A stretch of DNA of 64,000 nucleotides, taken from Anas platyrhynchos (lineage: Eukaryota > Chordata > Aves > Anseriformes > Anatidae). A program made the translations under genes and the position numbers. Under the pieces are notes generated by a model, which was not told the DNA's origin, did no database searches, and saw only the letters and a program-made list of their open reading frames with translations. Shown piece by piece: positions 31,290-42,689 of the stretch. Location: the NCBI RefSeq assembly GCF_047663525.1, contig NC_092602.1, forward strand, positions 7,003,501 to 7,067,500, in the 5' to 3' direction. Within the stretch, counting starts at the first letter, position 1. Each line of letters starts with the position of its first letter.

Positions 31290-31570
31290 AAAAGAAAATC
31301 ACAGCCTTTAGTTTGCTGCTTGTATTTTCTAGACACAGTGCCCTGACATTGAGAGCAAACAGTTATTAAATAAATGCATTGTTAGGCATGCTTTTAGTCC
31401 TGACACCTCTGGTAAATCTGCATTTGTTATTTAGTGAATTAAGTGGTTTTAAATCAAGTTATAATCGGTGGGTGCCCTTGTACGCGGTATTTTATATCCT
31501 CCTGTGCATGCTTTGTTTGCAATTTCTGTACAATTTCTTTAGGTGCATTATATATTTTCCTTGAAACAGC
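31290..31570. promoter_or_regulatory. A+T-rich conserved-element-like island 16
   Basis: About 280 bp of continuous non-repetitive A+T-rich sequence: CAGTTATTAAATAAATGC, GGCATGCTTTTAG, GTTATTTAGTGAATTAAGTGG, AAGTTATAATCGG, TTTATATCC, CTTTGTTTGC and GTGCATTATATATTTTCC. No frame is coding. Among the largest candidate enhancers here. Confidence 0.45.
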
Positions 31571-31571
31571 G

Positions 31572-31850
31572 GCACGCTCTGCCCTGCTACCTGGCTCTGC
31601 AGAAAGCATCCCACCCTGAGCAGCTCACCTCCACGGCTCGATGTGGGGATGGGGTCCACGCCTCAGGGTGTCGCCCTTGGGTGCCCACCCAGCTGGGTGC
31701 TGCAGCCACTCCAAGGAGAGCCACCTGGGGAGGGTGTCCGGGGAGAGCCCATCGCCCAGCCTGCTGCCCCTGCCCGGGCTCTGAACACCCAGGACGTCTG
31801 CTGAGATTTTCTTCCCAGCCATGGCCAGTGCCAGGTCACAGAGTGCCCGT
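31572..31850. other. GC-rich interval, nothing recognised
   Basis: No gene or repeat recognised before the minisatellite. Confidence 0.4.
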
Positions 31851-31854
31851 CTCA

Positions 31855-32041
31855 CCATGATGTGGTCACTTGCATCCCTCCGTGACATGGCCATCTCCAT
31901 CTCCATCTCTCCGTGGTGTGGTCACCTCCATCTCTCCATGCCATGGCCATCTCCACCTCCATTCCTCCATGACATGGTCACCTCCATCTCTCCGTGGTGT
32001 GGTCACCTCCATCTCTCCATGCCATGGCCATCTCCACCTCA
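31855..32041 (+). repeat. CATCTC minisatellite with perfect 59-bp duplication
   Basis: Units based on CACCTCCATCTCTCC and GCCATGGCCATCTCC. The 59 bases at 31,901-31,959 recur without a single difference at 31,982-32,040, a period of 81 bp. The perfect identity implies a recent expansion or gene-conversion event. Open frames here are repeat readings. Confidence 0.92.
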
Positions 32042-32044
32042 CCA

Positions 32045-32390
32045 AGTTGCTCTCAGACCTGGGAGTCTGAGCCCAGCCAAGACACCCAGCACGGCGCTGC
32101 CTTCTGCATCAAGAACCATCTCACCTAACTTTTTGGTGCCCCTAAGCCTGGCTGATCCTTAAGACCCTGGCCATTTAAGGTCACAAACGTGCAGAAGCCT
32201 GACCAAACCTCAGATTTTCCACGGGGACTTTCCACCAGCCTAGCAGAAATTCCTGCCCACCTTCCCGCCACTGGCATGCCAGCAGAGGCTGTGCCATCAC
32301 CCATGAGCTGTTGTCCCCTCGCTGCCCCTCCACGTCCTCCCCCGGGGGGCACATCCCTTGTTGCCCCCGCTGCCCCCCCTCCTCTTTGCC
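32045..32390. other. GC-rich interval, nothing recognised
   Basis: No gene or repeat identified. Confidence 0.4.
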
Positions 32391-32394
32391 CATT

Positions 32395-32580
32395 TATCTC
32401 CTCCGGCGGGTGATTATACATAAATATGAGCAACTGTGTCTGCGCCTGACCTTACCTGCCCTGACTAAATTCATGTAGTGTCTGTGAAGATAATTCTAAA
32501 GCCATAAGAAGATAATAAAAAAGGAAAGATAAAAAAAAAAAGGGCAAGCATTGTGGTTTGTATTCTCTTATCTAACCTCC
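32395..32580. promoter_or_regulatory. A+T-rich conserved-element-like island 17
   Basis: Contains GTGATTATACATAAATATGAGC, GACTAAATTCATG, GAAGATAATTC, AGAAGATAATAAAAAAGG and CTTATCTAACC. The several GATAA/TTATC words are notable. Candidate enhancer that overlaps the possible microexon at 32,456-32,481. Confidence 0.45.
32456..32481 (-). other. Possible 26-nt microexon, minus strand (low confidence)
   Basis: On the minus strand a long T/C-rich tract ending ATCTTCACAG lies upstream, and the strong donor CAG/GTAAGG follows 26 bases later. It sits in an A+T-rich island, so chance or enhancer constraint could explain both signals. Confidence 0.15.
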
Positions 32581-32584
32581 TGCA

Positions 32585-33935
32585 GGCCCGGGTGGGAGAG
32601 CGGCCCCTCGCTATTTAAAGGGATGCTGCAGTTGGGAGCGCCGCAGAGAGGGCGAGGAGCCCGGGTGCTGCTGGGGCTGGTCCCGGTCCTCCAGAGCTGG
32701 TGGGGTCAGGGGAGGGGACTCCCAGGGGAACCCCACTGACAGCAACCCCCCAGCCTGATCCTGTCCCCACATCCTACTCAAATGGTGGGCAAAGGGAGCG
32801 GGAGGATGCTGTGGGTGAGATGCCCGAGGTGGCAGAGGATGGGCGCACGGCCCCGCGGTGAGCTGGTGGCCAGCTGGGGAGGCTGAGCTGGGAAAGGGAA
32901 AAACGCATCCCTGGGGGTGATTTCCCAGGTAAAAATCCCCCTGCTGCGGCACCCAGCCTTTGCTCACGAGTGCATCAATTGTGGGGACAGAGGGGATTAT
33001 CAAAGAGTTCATCGCGGCGGTGTCATCTGCGAACGGAGCGGGTTGTCAGATAAACGGCACGGAGCCAGCGCCACGGGGGGGGAAAAGTACAGAGCCCCCT
33101 CCCAATGAGACCCTGAGGAAAAGGGTTGGTGCCAGGGCGAGACATCCCCAGCTGGCCCCCAGCTCTGGGAGGCAAGGTGTGAAATGTCAGAAATTCGGAC
33201 ATCCCTGCAATTGTTTTCTCACAGGCTTAAAGATCTGCTGCCCCGAGCCGGAGCGCAACCAGGACACGGAGCTGGGTCCTGGCTTCACCATCCGTGCCAG
33301 CACCCAGTGTGCTGTGTGCTTGAAGGCACGAGGCTCGGCTGGAAATCGCCCCAGGCCAACTCCAAATGCTCCAGAGCTTTGTCCGAAGGCACTTTGCTCT
33401 GTTTTCCCCTTAGCCTTGTTTTTATTTATTTGTTTGTTGTTTTCTTTTTTTTTTTTTTTTGCATGACTGGGATTTAAGCGCAATAAAGCCAAACGACGTC
33501 GATGTCATAACAAGACTAAAACCCCACCAAAGAACCCCAAAACCCCATGAGCGTGCCAAAGGAGGATGTGGTTATGGGGATCACCACCCCTTAGCATCCC
33601 CAGCGCCAGGACAGCAAGGCAGGGCTGCATTTAAGGGATGCTCCCTCCTTGTTCCTTGCACCACGGCGGGACGTCCCCGCCGGAGAGGGTCCTGCTGGGC
33701 GAGGGGCTGATGGAAGAAGGGACACGGGGACAGCCACCGCCAGGAGCACGAGGAGGGGGACACCAGCCCGCCGCCCCCCCACCGCCACCCCCCCCCCAGT
33801 ACATGGAGAGGGCTTTCTTCCGCCTTTGTTCAGCGGCTCCGAAGTGGTGTCGCCACAAAGGCCGAGGTGAAAGGGGTTAATTTGGGGGACAGAGGTAGGA
33901 TGTGAAGATGCAGAGCGGGACAATGGGCCGCCTTC
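32585..33935. other. GC-rich interval without a recognisable gene
   Basis: Open frames up to about 168 codons have no known domain. A T-rich run (33,417-33,460) with an AATAAA at about 33,482 is present but has no gene upstream that I can recognise. Confidence 0.45.
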
Positions 33936-33939
33936 CTCT

Positions 33940-34180
33940 TTTGTCAGCGCGGCCATTGTGCCGCGTGTGAAAAATGAAATCTGTTTCATTTTGTTCCCAG
34001 ATGCGATCGGGCGCCTCTATTTAGAAGCCATCAAAAAAAGCCAGCCAAGTGTTGGGGGGGGGGGGGGGGACATGACAGGGGGGGACGCAGGCCTGCCAGA
34101 CACGGACAGCCCCACCCCGGAGCGGCCTTTATTTATTTATTTGGGGGTTAACATTTATTTAGATTTAACCCGCTCCCTGC
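33940..34180. promoter_or_regulatory. Conserved-element-like island 18 with G16
   Basis: Holds GCGGCCATTGTGCC (SOX-like CATTGT), AAATGAAATCTGTTTCATTTTG (ATGAAA and TTTCAT facing each other), CTCTATTTAGAAG and TTTATTTATTTATTTG. A 16-base G run lies at 34,054-34,069. Candidate enhancer. Confidence 0.4.
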
Positions 34181-34254
34181 CTCCGGCATTCAAGTGGCCG
34201 AAACAATCGGCAAAGTCAGGGGGGAGAGGGTTTGGGTGGCGGTGGAGTGTCCTC

Positions 34255-34440
34255 CCACCCGGAGCATCTCCACCCCAAAGCATCTCCCATCCCGAGCATC
34301 TCCATCCCATATCATCCCCAATCCAGAGCATCTCCATCCTAGAGCATCCCCATCCCATAGCATCTCCATCCCAAAGCATCCCCAATCCAGAGCATCCCCA
34401 TCCTAGAGCATCCCCTATCCGAAATATCTCCCATCCCACA
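34255..34440 (+). repeat. 15-16 bp GAGCATC minisatellite
   Basis: About 11-12 copies of GAGCATCTCCATCCCA and close variants (AAGCATC, GAGCATCCCCATCC). Tandem repeat without flanking duplication. Confidence 0.92.
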
Positions 34441-34444
34441 GCCA

Positions 34445-34695
34445 GGCACTGGGATAACCCCTCTGGCTGTCCCACCCCGTCCCCTTTCCCCCTCGAGTTT
34501 TGCAGGAAGGTTGGGCAGCTTCGTCGCTGCTATTTATCAGCGTTTCCCCTTAATCCCTGCAGAAGTGGAAGGAAACCCGGTCCCGGCGCCTTCCCCCCTC
34601 CCTCCCTCTCCCCGAAGCAATCTGTGGTTTTGCTACCAACGTGAGAAATTTTCACCTCCAGCGAAGGTGTGAAACTTGGCAGTTTTGTTCCCTCC
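34445..34695. other. Mixed interval, nothing recognised
   Basis: No gene recognised between the minisatellite and the next A+T-rich patch. Confidence 0.35.
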
Positions 34696-34699
34696 GAGG

Positions 34700-34830
34700 G
34701 GAATCGCAGCCTTCGCAGAATGCAAACAAACAAACAAATGCAAATTAGCCCCTAAAAAAAAGCATGTTTTTTCAATACGCATCTTAACCTTTGCCACAAA
34801 TTAACAAATCCAGCTGGAAACCCTCAAGAT
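34700..34830. promoter_or_regulatory. A+T-rich patch with POU octamer
   Basis: An exact octamer ATGCAAAT at 34,738-34,745 follows a short (AAAC)n run and runs into TTAGCC. CCACAAATTAACAAATCC follows. Candidate element. Confidence 0.4.
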
Positions 34831-34834
34831 TTAT

Positions 34835-35385
34835 TTTTCCCATCCAAACACACAGCTGCTTTTCCCCCAGGATGCTGGCGGAGGTGAGAGGCACCAGGCG
34901 GCGGGTACGGGATTTGGGCAGGGGACAGAGCCGGGGCAGAGCCAGCCCCGAATGCAGCAGGGCAGGATTTGAGAGTCAGGGCAGGATTTGTGTATCGGGA
35001 CAGCCCATCTCCCTTCTGCAGACCCAACAAACTCATTCCAGCCACGGATTTGGATATCCTGGGCAGGGCTTTTCCCGAGGTGCCTGCAGGTGATGAGCCA
35101 AGGAGCAGTGGGGATGTGGCACCGCAGGGCTGGGACGTGGCCAGGAGCCTGTCCAGAGGAAAGGGACAACCTGCCCTCCATCCAGCAGGGCACGTCGGGT
35201 ATCTCCACACCTTCACGTGCATCCAGGACCCATCTGACCCCAGCATCACCCTCCGGCTGCTCGCCCCCTGCTCCCACCACCGTCCCCTGCGTCCCCCCTG
35301 GTGGCCCCGAGCGGGACCTCCCGGCGCGGGGCTGGCAGGATGGCAACGTGGCGGCGAGGCCGTGGGTGTCACATCACATAAATCA
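34835..35385. other. GC-rich interval, nothing recognised
   Basis: A good acceptor-like TTTTCCCCCAG at 34,860-34,870 has a donor-like GAG/GTGAGA only 13 bases later, too close for an ordinary exon. No gene called. Confidence 0.4.
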
Positions 35386-35389
35386 AGCT

Positions 35390-35570
35390 CCGGAGCCTTC
35401 CTATTTAACACACTCTTCCCCTTCGAGTTGTCAGTGAAACCGTTAATTAATTAGCTAATCCCGCCATGAAGTGGATTCTAAATGGGTCTCCCCTCCCTTC
35501 CCCCCATTTAGGTAATTACTGCTGAGGGAGCTTTTGTGAGAGTAATTTTCCAGCAGGGACAGCCCCGGAT
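35390..35570. promoter_or_regulatory. Conserved-element-like island 19
   Basis: Contains CCGTTAATTAATTAGCTAATCCCG (four overlapping homeodomain cores including TAATCC), GATTCTAAATGGG, TAGGTAATTACTGC and GAGTAATTTTCC. TAATCC is the OTX/PITX bicoid-type site. Strong candidate enhancer. Confidence 0.45.
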
Positions 35571-35574
35571 GGCT

Positions 35575-37655
35575 GAGGGAGATGAATTTGAAGAGGGGGG
35601 GGAATAATAATGCAAACGGGTGTGCGTGGGGGGGATAAAGGGCTCCTCCTGCAGGGTGCTGCGCTCCGGAGACCCAGCTGGGGCCAGCTTCTCCTCCCGG
35701 TGGTACAGGAGGACCACGGGGCTCAGCCTGGGGAGGCTGCAGCAGGAGAGGCTCCCGGTGGCCTCAGCAGCGTGTCCTCACCACCAGGCAGCAAAATCTG
35801 GGTGCTGTCCCTGTGCCAAGGTGATTTGGGTGCTGTAGAGGGTCCCCACGTCCCCACTGTGTGCGCCCATCCTGCCTAGAGCATCCTCATACCTGGTTTT
35901 AAAGCATTTTCCATAACAAGGCCAAACCCCGAAGCCTTGAGGATTTTTCCCTGCCAAACAAAGCAAAAGGTGATTGGGTTTCAAGGCTGAGCGGAGAAAT
36001 ACTCAGCGGTCCCCGGGGCAGCAGCTCTTGGGGCATTTATTTCAGTCGAGGCAGCACCAGAAGCAGCGTTTCTCCTTCCTATCTTGCTCTTTCCATGCCC
36101 CCGAGCAGCTCCAAAACCCTTTTTTGTTCCTCAGAACCTCAAACCCAGTCTCCAAGCGAAGATTTTCAAAGGCACGCAGAGTTTCAGATCCTCAGCTTCA
36201 TGTCCACGAGTCGTGCCGTGTCCAACAGAGATACCGCGCCAGTGGCGCAAGCCCGCCCGCTGCAGCCGAGCGCCTTTGAGCCGCCTCGCATCGCTCACAG
36301 ACGCCTTCAGAAATCAAAGGTTTCATCTGAAAATCGTGCTTTGGCTGGCCTTTGGGTGCCAAGAAGTCGATATGCCCAGCGCAGCCACAAATACACCCGC
36401 CCTGCACCCATCCAAGGTGCCCCAAGCATTTTCTCACTGTCACGGGGCAGGAGGTTGTGGGGAGGTTGCTCCGATTTGAGCAGGTGCCTGCAGCTTGTCT
36501 GTAGGGGAAATATTACCAACAGCTTGGGATAAGTGTCCCCATCCCCTGAGAAGGTTCCCTGAGCAGCACCCAGTTGGAAAATTCACGTTTTCTTCCCTCC
36601 TTTGCCACGTACAGATGAAGTCGCCCTGTGACACCCAGCTGGGATGTCTCCTCCCTTTGGTCTCTCGCTGCACCCCACAACAGGCTCCCAGAAGCAGGGA
36701 TGGTGGAGACGACTTCTCTCTGGCTCTGGAGAGGTGATGAGCGGGCTGCTACAGCTAGGAGCCTGTTAATACCTTTTTTTCCCCAAGGCTTTCCCCAAAT
36801 ACAGCTAGGAGAAAAGATGGGTGCACCTCTGCGCCTCTCCTTGTCTTCTGCTGCTGCAGCCGAAGCATCCTTTAGGACTTCCCACCCTCATTTTTCTGTA
36901 TGGATCTTTCTCCTCCAGCTGCCTGCAAACAGCCTGCCAGGGACTGCCCTTGTCTGCTGCCTCCTCCCAAGGAACAGCCCAAACCTTAGCGGTTTTGTGT
37001 TGCAAACTGGGGACAAAAAAATGTCCTTGCTCCGAGCTGAGCTGGGGATGGGACCGGCTCTGGGGTTCCTGCAGGAGAGAGGCCCCCAGGGATGGGGCAG
37101 GAGGGGCTGGGGGGAGGAGGTCAGAGTCCACTCAGACCACGGAGGATATTTCACAAGTTGTCGAGGGCAATCTGCAGCCTTTCTGCTTTGAGAGATAAGG
37201 CTAAGCTGCGAGGCTGAGCAGGATGCGGTGGGGCGATGGCTCAGACTCTGGGTGTTGCGTTGGGAACTGAAGTGACACGGGGCTTACCGGCACGTCCGAA
37301 GGATGCTGTCTTGGCCGGGATGAGATGGTGCCATCCCCTCGCCAGAAGCACCCCTGTGGCAGGTTTGGTCCCATCAGGAAGGTACATGGAGAGGAAGAAA
37401 AGAGCCCAGAGCAGCTGTTACAGCCTCTGCATCCTTCCTCCAGCCACCACCCCATCGCCAGAAGCTGCTCCCGCTGCAATCTGCGCCTCCCCTCTCCGCC
37501 TCGCTAGGAGCGAGTGCGGTCAGCCGGAAAATTAAGACCCGGGGTTGAACCCAGAGGGGCACCGAGCGGGGCCATGGGGATCGGAGCAGCCAGAGCAGCC
37601 CCCTGGCACCTCTGTGCCAGCCCCGCTGCCCACCCTGTGCCCAGGCACGGTAAAT
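35575..37655. other. Mixed interval without a recognisable gene
   Basis: About 2 kb with open frames up to about 187 codons on both strands and no known domain. Sequence at 36,060-36,420 is less GC-rich but still unassigned. Confidence 0.45.
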
Positions 37656-37659
37656 CACT

Positions 37660-37830
37660 GCTGACAGCTCCGGCGGGCACAGGGCTCGCGTGCCTGCCCG
37701 CTGCCTCCCGCGTGCAGCTGGCGCGGGCGGAGGTCCAAGGTCAGCTAAGTGCTTAATGGGCCTCCCGCGAGGACCTGCGCTGAAAGGCGGGCGAGGAGGG
37801 AGCATATGTCACCGCCGGAGCTCCGGGGCT
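37660..37830. promoter_or_regulatory. CpG cluster
   Basis: CpG dinucleotides are noticeably denser than in flanking sequence over about 170 bases. A TATGTCACC word lies near 37,804. No first exon or gene found next to it; possible regulatory CpG island. Confidence 0.3.
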
Positions 37831-37834
37831 GCTT

Positions 37835-40475
37835 GGGAGTGACAGGAGGATGCTTCCCATGCGGATAGGCGAGCACAAGGGGCTGCTTTCCCAAGCTTTT
37901 TTCCCCGGGAGCGCAGCAGGGACCTGCAGGTCCGGAGGGTGGATGCACACCCAGGTGCCCTTGGCATGAGGCTGCCCAATCCAGGTTTTATTTGGCCAAG
38001 GAGGCTGAGGAGGAGAAGGAGGAGGTGTGGGAATGTTCTACAGCACCAGCTCCAGGTGAGAGCAGGAGAAACGAAGAGGAGACAGCACCGGGGGTGAGCT
38101 GCCTGGCCAGACCTCTGTGGTTGTGCCCTTGAATCTCCAACCCAGCACACCTGGGTCCAGCCCTGAGCATCTCCCGGTCTCGGCACCGCTGGTCAGCATG
38201 ACTGCAAAGCGAGTTTCCATGCAACCGAACACAAACACCTTCCTGAGCTCCTGGCCGAGCCATGAGCAGAAATTCACGACAATTTCAGCAGGATGTCCTC
38301 GCTGCTCTGCCAGAATGAAGGGGATGTTACGCTCTGACTCAAACTGAACATTTTGGAGCTGTTGAAACGTCATGGCATCTGGGTGGTCCCTGTTAGAGGC
38401 ATTGATCTCTCCACGACCACACTACTGCACCCTGCAGTAACTCCCTGGTAGCCAGTCCCCTGGGCAAGAACATTTCTGGATGAACACAGGGATTTCCTAC
38501 TACTGCAGCCAGACAAAACACAGGGGCTGAGCCCTGTCCCTCGGAGGATAACTGGTACAAGCAACCATCCTGAAGCACACGAGGTGCTGCCCCCCTCCTG
38601 CAGCCAGGGCTGCAATTCCCAGAGCCTCTCTGCAAAACCTCTCACCTTTCCCTAAGGGGAAAAATATTTCTACTGCTGTCCCATGCCACCTTTCCCCCTT
38701 ACACCTCCACACTCATGACCACGAAGCCACGAGCACCGTGCACACACAGCAGCATCCAGCTCGAGCCCGTTATCCAGGCACAGGTGGCATCAGGGTAAAG
38801 CTCTGCCCAAGTTTGCTTTTCCCCCACATTTGGGCACCAGAAAAGCTTTGCCTGAGGATGCTGCTGCCCCCCCTGTACCCCCACAGCTCCCCAGTCTCAC
38901 AGTTGGTGGCCAGGCACCGAGGGCTGGTGCCCAGCAGCACGTCCCGGGGGGAACGAGGGGGGAGAGGAGGCCCCTGGGGACGTGGGGTACGAGGTTTGCT
39001 TTCGCAGACTGAATCAAACGTTGGGAAGCCGGTGAATTAGCAGTGTTTGCTGAGCAAACGCTGCCGGGTGGGGACAGGCAGAGGAAGAGTGTTTAAGCAC
39101 ACAGTCCTTTATTTGCTAGCAAACATCTCCAGCTCCTCCTCTCCCTCCCCTGTGCCTCCCTGCGCTGCTGCTCCAGCAAGGCTGGGTGATGCCTCCCAAG
39201 GCAAGGAGGAACGAAATTCCCCCGGGGGGAGGGAGACCATGTGGAAGAAGCATTTTTTGTTTCACCAATGTGCCCACACCAGAGCACCCAAAAGGATGGG
39301 GGTGGTGGATTTGGAGTGCAAAATCCCAATTGGGGGTGGATTTTGTTCAAAAACTACAGTCACCTCCAGCATTGCTGCCCTTCTGTGTGCTCTGGAGGGG
39401 AGGGCACTGAGGACACGGCAAAGCACAGGACACACAGCAGAGGTTTGGCATCACTAGAGCAGCTTGTGAGCGCTCTTAAAGCCCTGGGGCACAGCTGCAG
39501 GGTAGGATTGCTTCTTGCAAGCCGAGGTAGGGAGCTTCTTGGCCCTGCTGGCTCGTGGGGTTCTGGTGCTGAGCTCAAACCCCTCTCCTGGCACAGCCCC
39601 AGGAGGAGCTGATCTGGGAGAAGCTATCAAGCTTGTTCAGATGGCCCAGCAGGAGGGATTTCACCTGCTGGCCAGGGGTTCACTGGGATTCAGCATACAG
39701 GGAGCTGCTAAAGCCATTCTCTTGGCTCTGAGAAGTCCAACATTTCATCTAGCTTGCGCACCACATGCCATCTTCGGTGATCGCAACCTGCTTGACCAGA
39801 CCTCGCTTATTCCTTGGACTCAGCCCTACACCAGACCTGGAGCACACCTCTGCCAACCACCTGACCTCCTGCCGTGACACTCAGCTCCATGGAAAGGGCA
39901 AAGCTCGAGAGCCCTTCCCTTTCTGACCTCTGAGCAGGTCCAGATACACCTCCTCTGGAAACCCCAGCTGACAAACTGGGCTGGCTTCCCACCCTGAAAC
40001 TCCTCCCAGGCGCCAGGAGGAATTTCACGGACCTGTTGATGCTCCGCGCCACTCTACTGCAAATCTCCTTCCATCGCTGGCCAACGACTGCAAAAATGCC
40101 ACAGCCAGGTTGCCACCTCCATTCATAAAACATCCTCCCCTGCAACTGCTGGACCGGCTTTTATGGAGCTGTCTTAATGCTCATTCACCCTTTGAAGGCC
40201 AGGTGCTTAGCCAGCAGCTGTGCTGCACGCTGCTGCCTGAATTACTCATCACGGGCAGCGCGTGCATCATTCATTATTAACTGCTCCGTGTTCGCCCCGA
40301 GGCTTCATCCAGTGCCACCGCCGTGGCTGCAGGAGGAACGCAGCCACCCGTGAAAGCAGCAGCACCCCTCACGTCTACCTCTGGGGGATGGCACTGCTTT
40401 TTGGGGTGCTCGGTGGCACTGAGGTGCCTCCAAGAAAGAGCCCAGCCCTGCCCTGGTATCCCCCCAGCACCGCAG
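37835..40475. other. Mixed interval without a recognisable gene
   Basis: About 2.6 kb with no recognised gene, RNA or transposon. A 111-codon minus-strand frame (38,038-38,373) has a more complex composition in its first 58 residues but I do not recognise it. An ancient degraded repeat cannot be excluded. Confidence 0.45.
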
Positions 40476-40479
40476 GGGA

Positions 40480-40770
40480 GAAGGATTAGAGACAAAACGT
40501 GCGCAAAATTAGTCCCCAAGACATAAATTACAGGTGGCGAGAAGCCTTCAGCTGCTATAAATCAGCAAAGCCTCGCCGAAGTAAGTGGAGCAGTGCTGAT
40601 TTACGCCTCCTGGCAGCTCGGGCTGGCCTTTGGAGCTTTGTCTGGGATTAGTGGGAGGAATTGTTGGGGAGGGGAACACTCTCATTACCTTGTCCCGCTC
40701 GGCGCTTTGCTTTTCTCCGGTGCGTGTTGTTGTCGGGAGCTGGATCTAATTAGCCATTGCAGGAAATGCC
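40480..40770. promoter_or_regulatory. Conserved-element-like island 20
   Basis: Contains ACATAAATTACAGGTGG, GCTATAAATCAGC, GTGCTGATTTACGCC, CTCATTACCTTG and CTAATTAGCCATTGC. CTGATTTA/TAAATCAG words occur in both orientations. Candidate enhancer. Confidence 0.35.
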
Positions 40771-40774
40771 TCAG

Positions 40775-42385
40775 CTTCTCCTGTCCCCCACCGCTCGGCA
40801 GGGGAGGGGGGGGCTAATCCCAGCCAACGTGGGAACGAGCCCTGATGCAGAAATCGGGGCCCGATCCCAATATTTGCTCTGCAAAGCAACACAGGCACAC
40901 GGAGCCTGGCTACCTGGGGGGCAGGAGTGGAGGTTGGAGATGTGCTACCTACAGCACAGCCTGGTGGGGGGGGTCTGAGCCCTCAGGGCTGCTCTTAAGC
41001 AGAGCTGCAGGGCTGTGGGTGGGACCCCAGGTGAGGCTGGTGAGGGTAATTAGTGCCTTGGAGGATCTGATGAGGTTTAGCTCTGCAGCATGTGATTCCC
41101 TTCCCTTGAATTGATTCAGTCCTTTTCCATCAGGTGTCACCTGCGACGTGACCCCCAGCAGACACACCACGTTAAGGTTTGGGGTGTCCGAACGCAGAGG
41201 GGTTTGCTTGCAGATGGGGTCAGTGAGCGCTGTACAAGCCGTGGAGATGCAGACATGGGGGTGCCATGCTCTGCGGGTGCTGCTGGCCCCTGGGGGGCTG
41301 AGAGCAGCGTTGGCAGGATCCTGGCACCCAGGCGGCACCGAGCTCCTCCGAGCCCATCCGTGTGGGCTCCAGGACCTCGCAGAAAGCTGGCTTTGCTAAC
41401 TTTGCCATCTTCCCAGTTTGAGGAACCCTTGGGCTGAGCAGTGGTAACCGGCACGCTCACACGCTGAAAATACCGTGGCAGTGGTAAATGCTAAAACAGC
41501 ACGGGGAGCTTCTCACCACGAGGATGGCTTTGATTCAGTGCGATGTATTTAGCGCTGCGGGGCTGATTTACACCGAAGTCAGAAGGTGGGCCAGCAGGAG
41601 AGGGAGGAATTACCACCTTCCGCAGCAGGACCAGCACTGGGAAATATCTCCCTGTGCCTCAGCAGCCGCAGGTCGCAGCCTGACGTACGGGCACATCTCC
41701 CCTCCTGCTCCCAAAGCAATAACCCCCAGGTTACCTCAGTCAGCTGTGAGTTCCTGCAGACCAAACCTAAAACTTCAGGTGCACAAAACACGTTTAATGC
41801 CCATGGGCTGACCCACGGAGCACCCCTGTTCACCTGTCTTGATTCCCAGACACTGAATCTTTGATGAGAGCAAGGGCAGCCCCTGAAATCCACATTGCCT
41901 TTTGAAACCCTCAATTTTGGGTTATAAAGTTTTCCTCCGTGCTGATATGAGTTGAAATGCCATAAGACATCTGCATGGGTTGCAGGGACAGCACCTGGTG
42001 CCCCAGAGATGTTTCTACCCCTGGCAGCTGGTTGGGTGTGGGGTCCTTCAGCATCCTCCAGAGCTTCTCTCCTGAAGGGCTCTGCCATGTGTCTCACACC
42101 TGGAGCGGGACATACCATGAGTAAAGCTTCCTGGGATCAGAAAGTCAGGGGGAGCCGCAAATCTCCAGCACGGGGCAGGTGACACACGTAATGGTGCACG
42201 TACACACACGCTGCTCCCCATCTCCTCGGGCTCCTCCTGCTCCTTCCATCTCTTTCATTCTTCTGAAAGGGGACTTTGCCATTCCTGGGCTTTGTTGGTG
42301 GCAAGGAGGATACTGGATAAAGAGTCTGAGAAAGTGAAAGAGGGTGCGCCGGGCTCCAGGAGGAGAAGGAGGGGAGAGCAGGAGA
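40775..42385. other. Mixed interval without a recognisable gene
   Basis: Unassigned open frames on both strands up to about 179 codons. Holds one copy (41,025-41,060) of a short sequence that recurs at 62,760-62,795. Confidence 0.45.
41025..41060 (+). repeat. Dispersed repeat fragment, copy A
   Basis: Thirty-six bases beginning CCCCAGGTGAGGCTG and ending TTAGTGCCTTG match 62,760-62,795 at 32 of 36 positions with no gap. Upstream GGTGG words also correspond. The family is unknown to me; it may be the remnant of an old transposon. Confidence 0.5.
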
Positions 42386-42389
42386 AGGA

Positions 42390-42550
42390 GGGATTCTCGG
42401 TATCTACAAGGGAATTAAAGCGCTTTTACTAGAGTGAAGAAATCATCTAAAGAATGGCAGGCGAACAAAAGCAGCAAGGCTATGGACAAGTCGTTCTGAA
42501 TAGATCCAGATCCCCTTAAGTTTGTAACACCCCCTACACACTTCTTTTTT
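42390..42550. promoter_or_regulatory. Conserved-element-like island 21
   Basis: Non-repetitive run with GGGAATTAAAGCGC, GAAATCATCTAAAG, GCGAACAAAAGC (SOX/FOX-like) and CTGAATAGATCC. Candidate enhancer. Confidence 0.4.
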
Positions 42551-42689
42551 TCCCCTTCCCCCCCTTAAGCCTTTGCTCCTCACTCCCTCCAAGAACAAAT
42601 GCAGAGGGGAAAAAAAAATACTAAAAAACCCACGAGGGAGGGGAGGAGTGGAAGAAAGCTAAAAAAAAAATCAAATAAAATAAAAGGTA

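Noticed and set aside
34860..34884. Exon with TTTTCCCCCAG acceptor and GAG/GTGAGA donor
   Set aside because: Only 13 bases separate the sites and no frame or longer exon fits.
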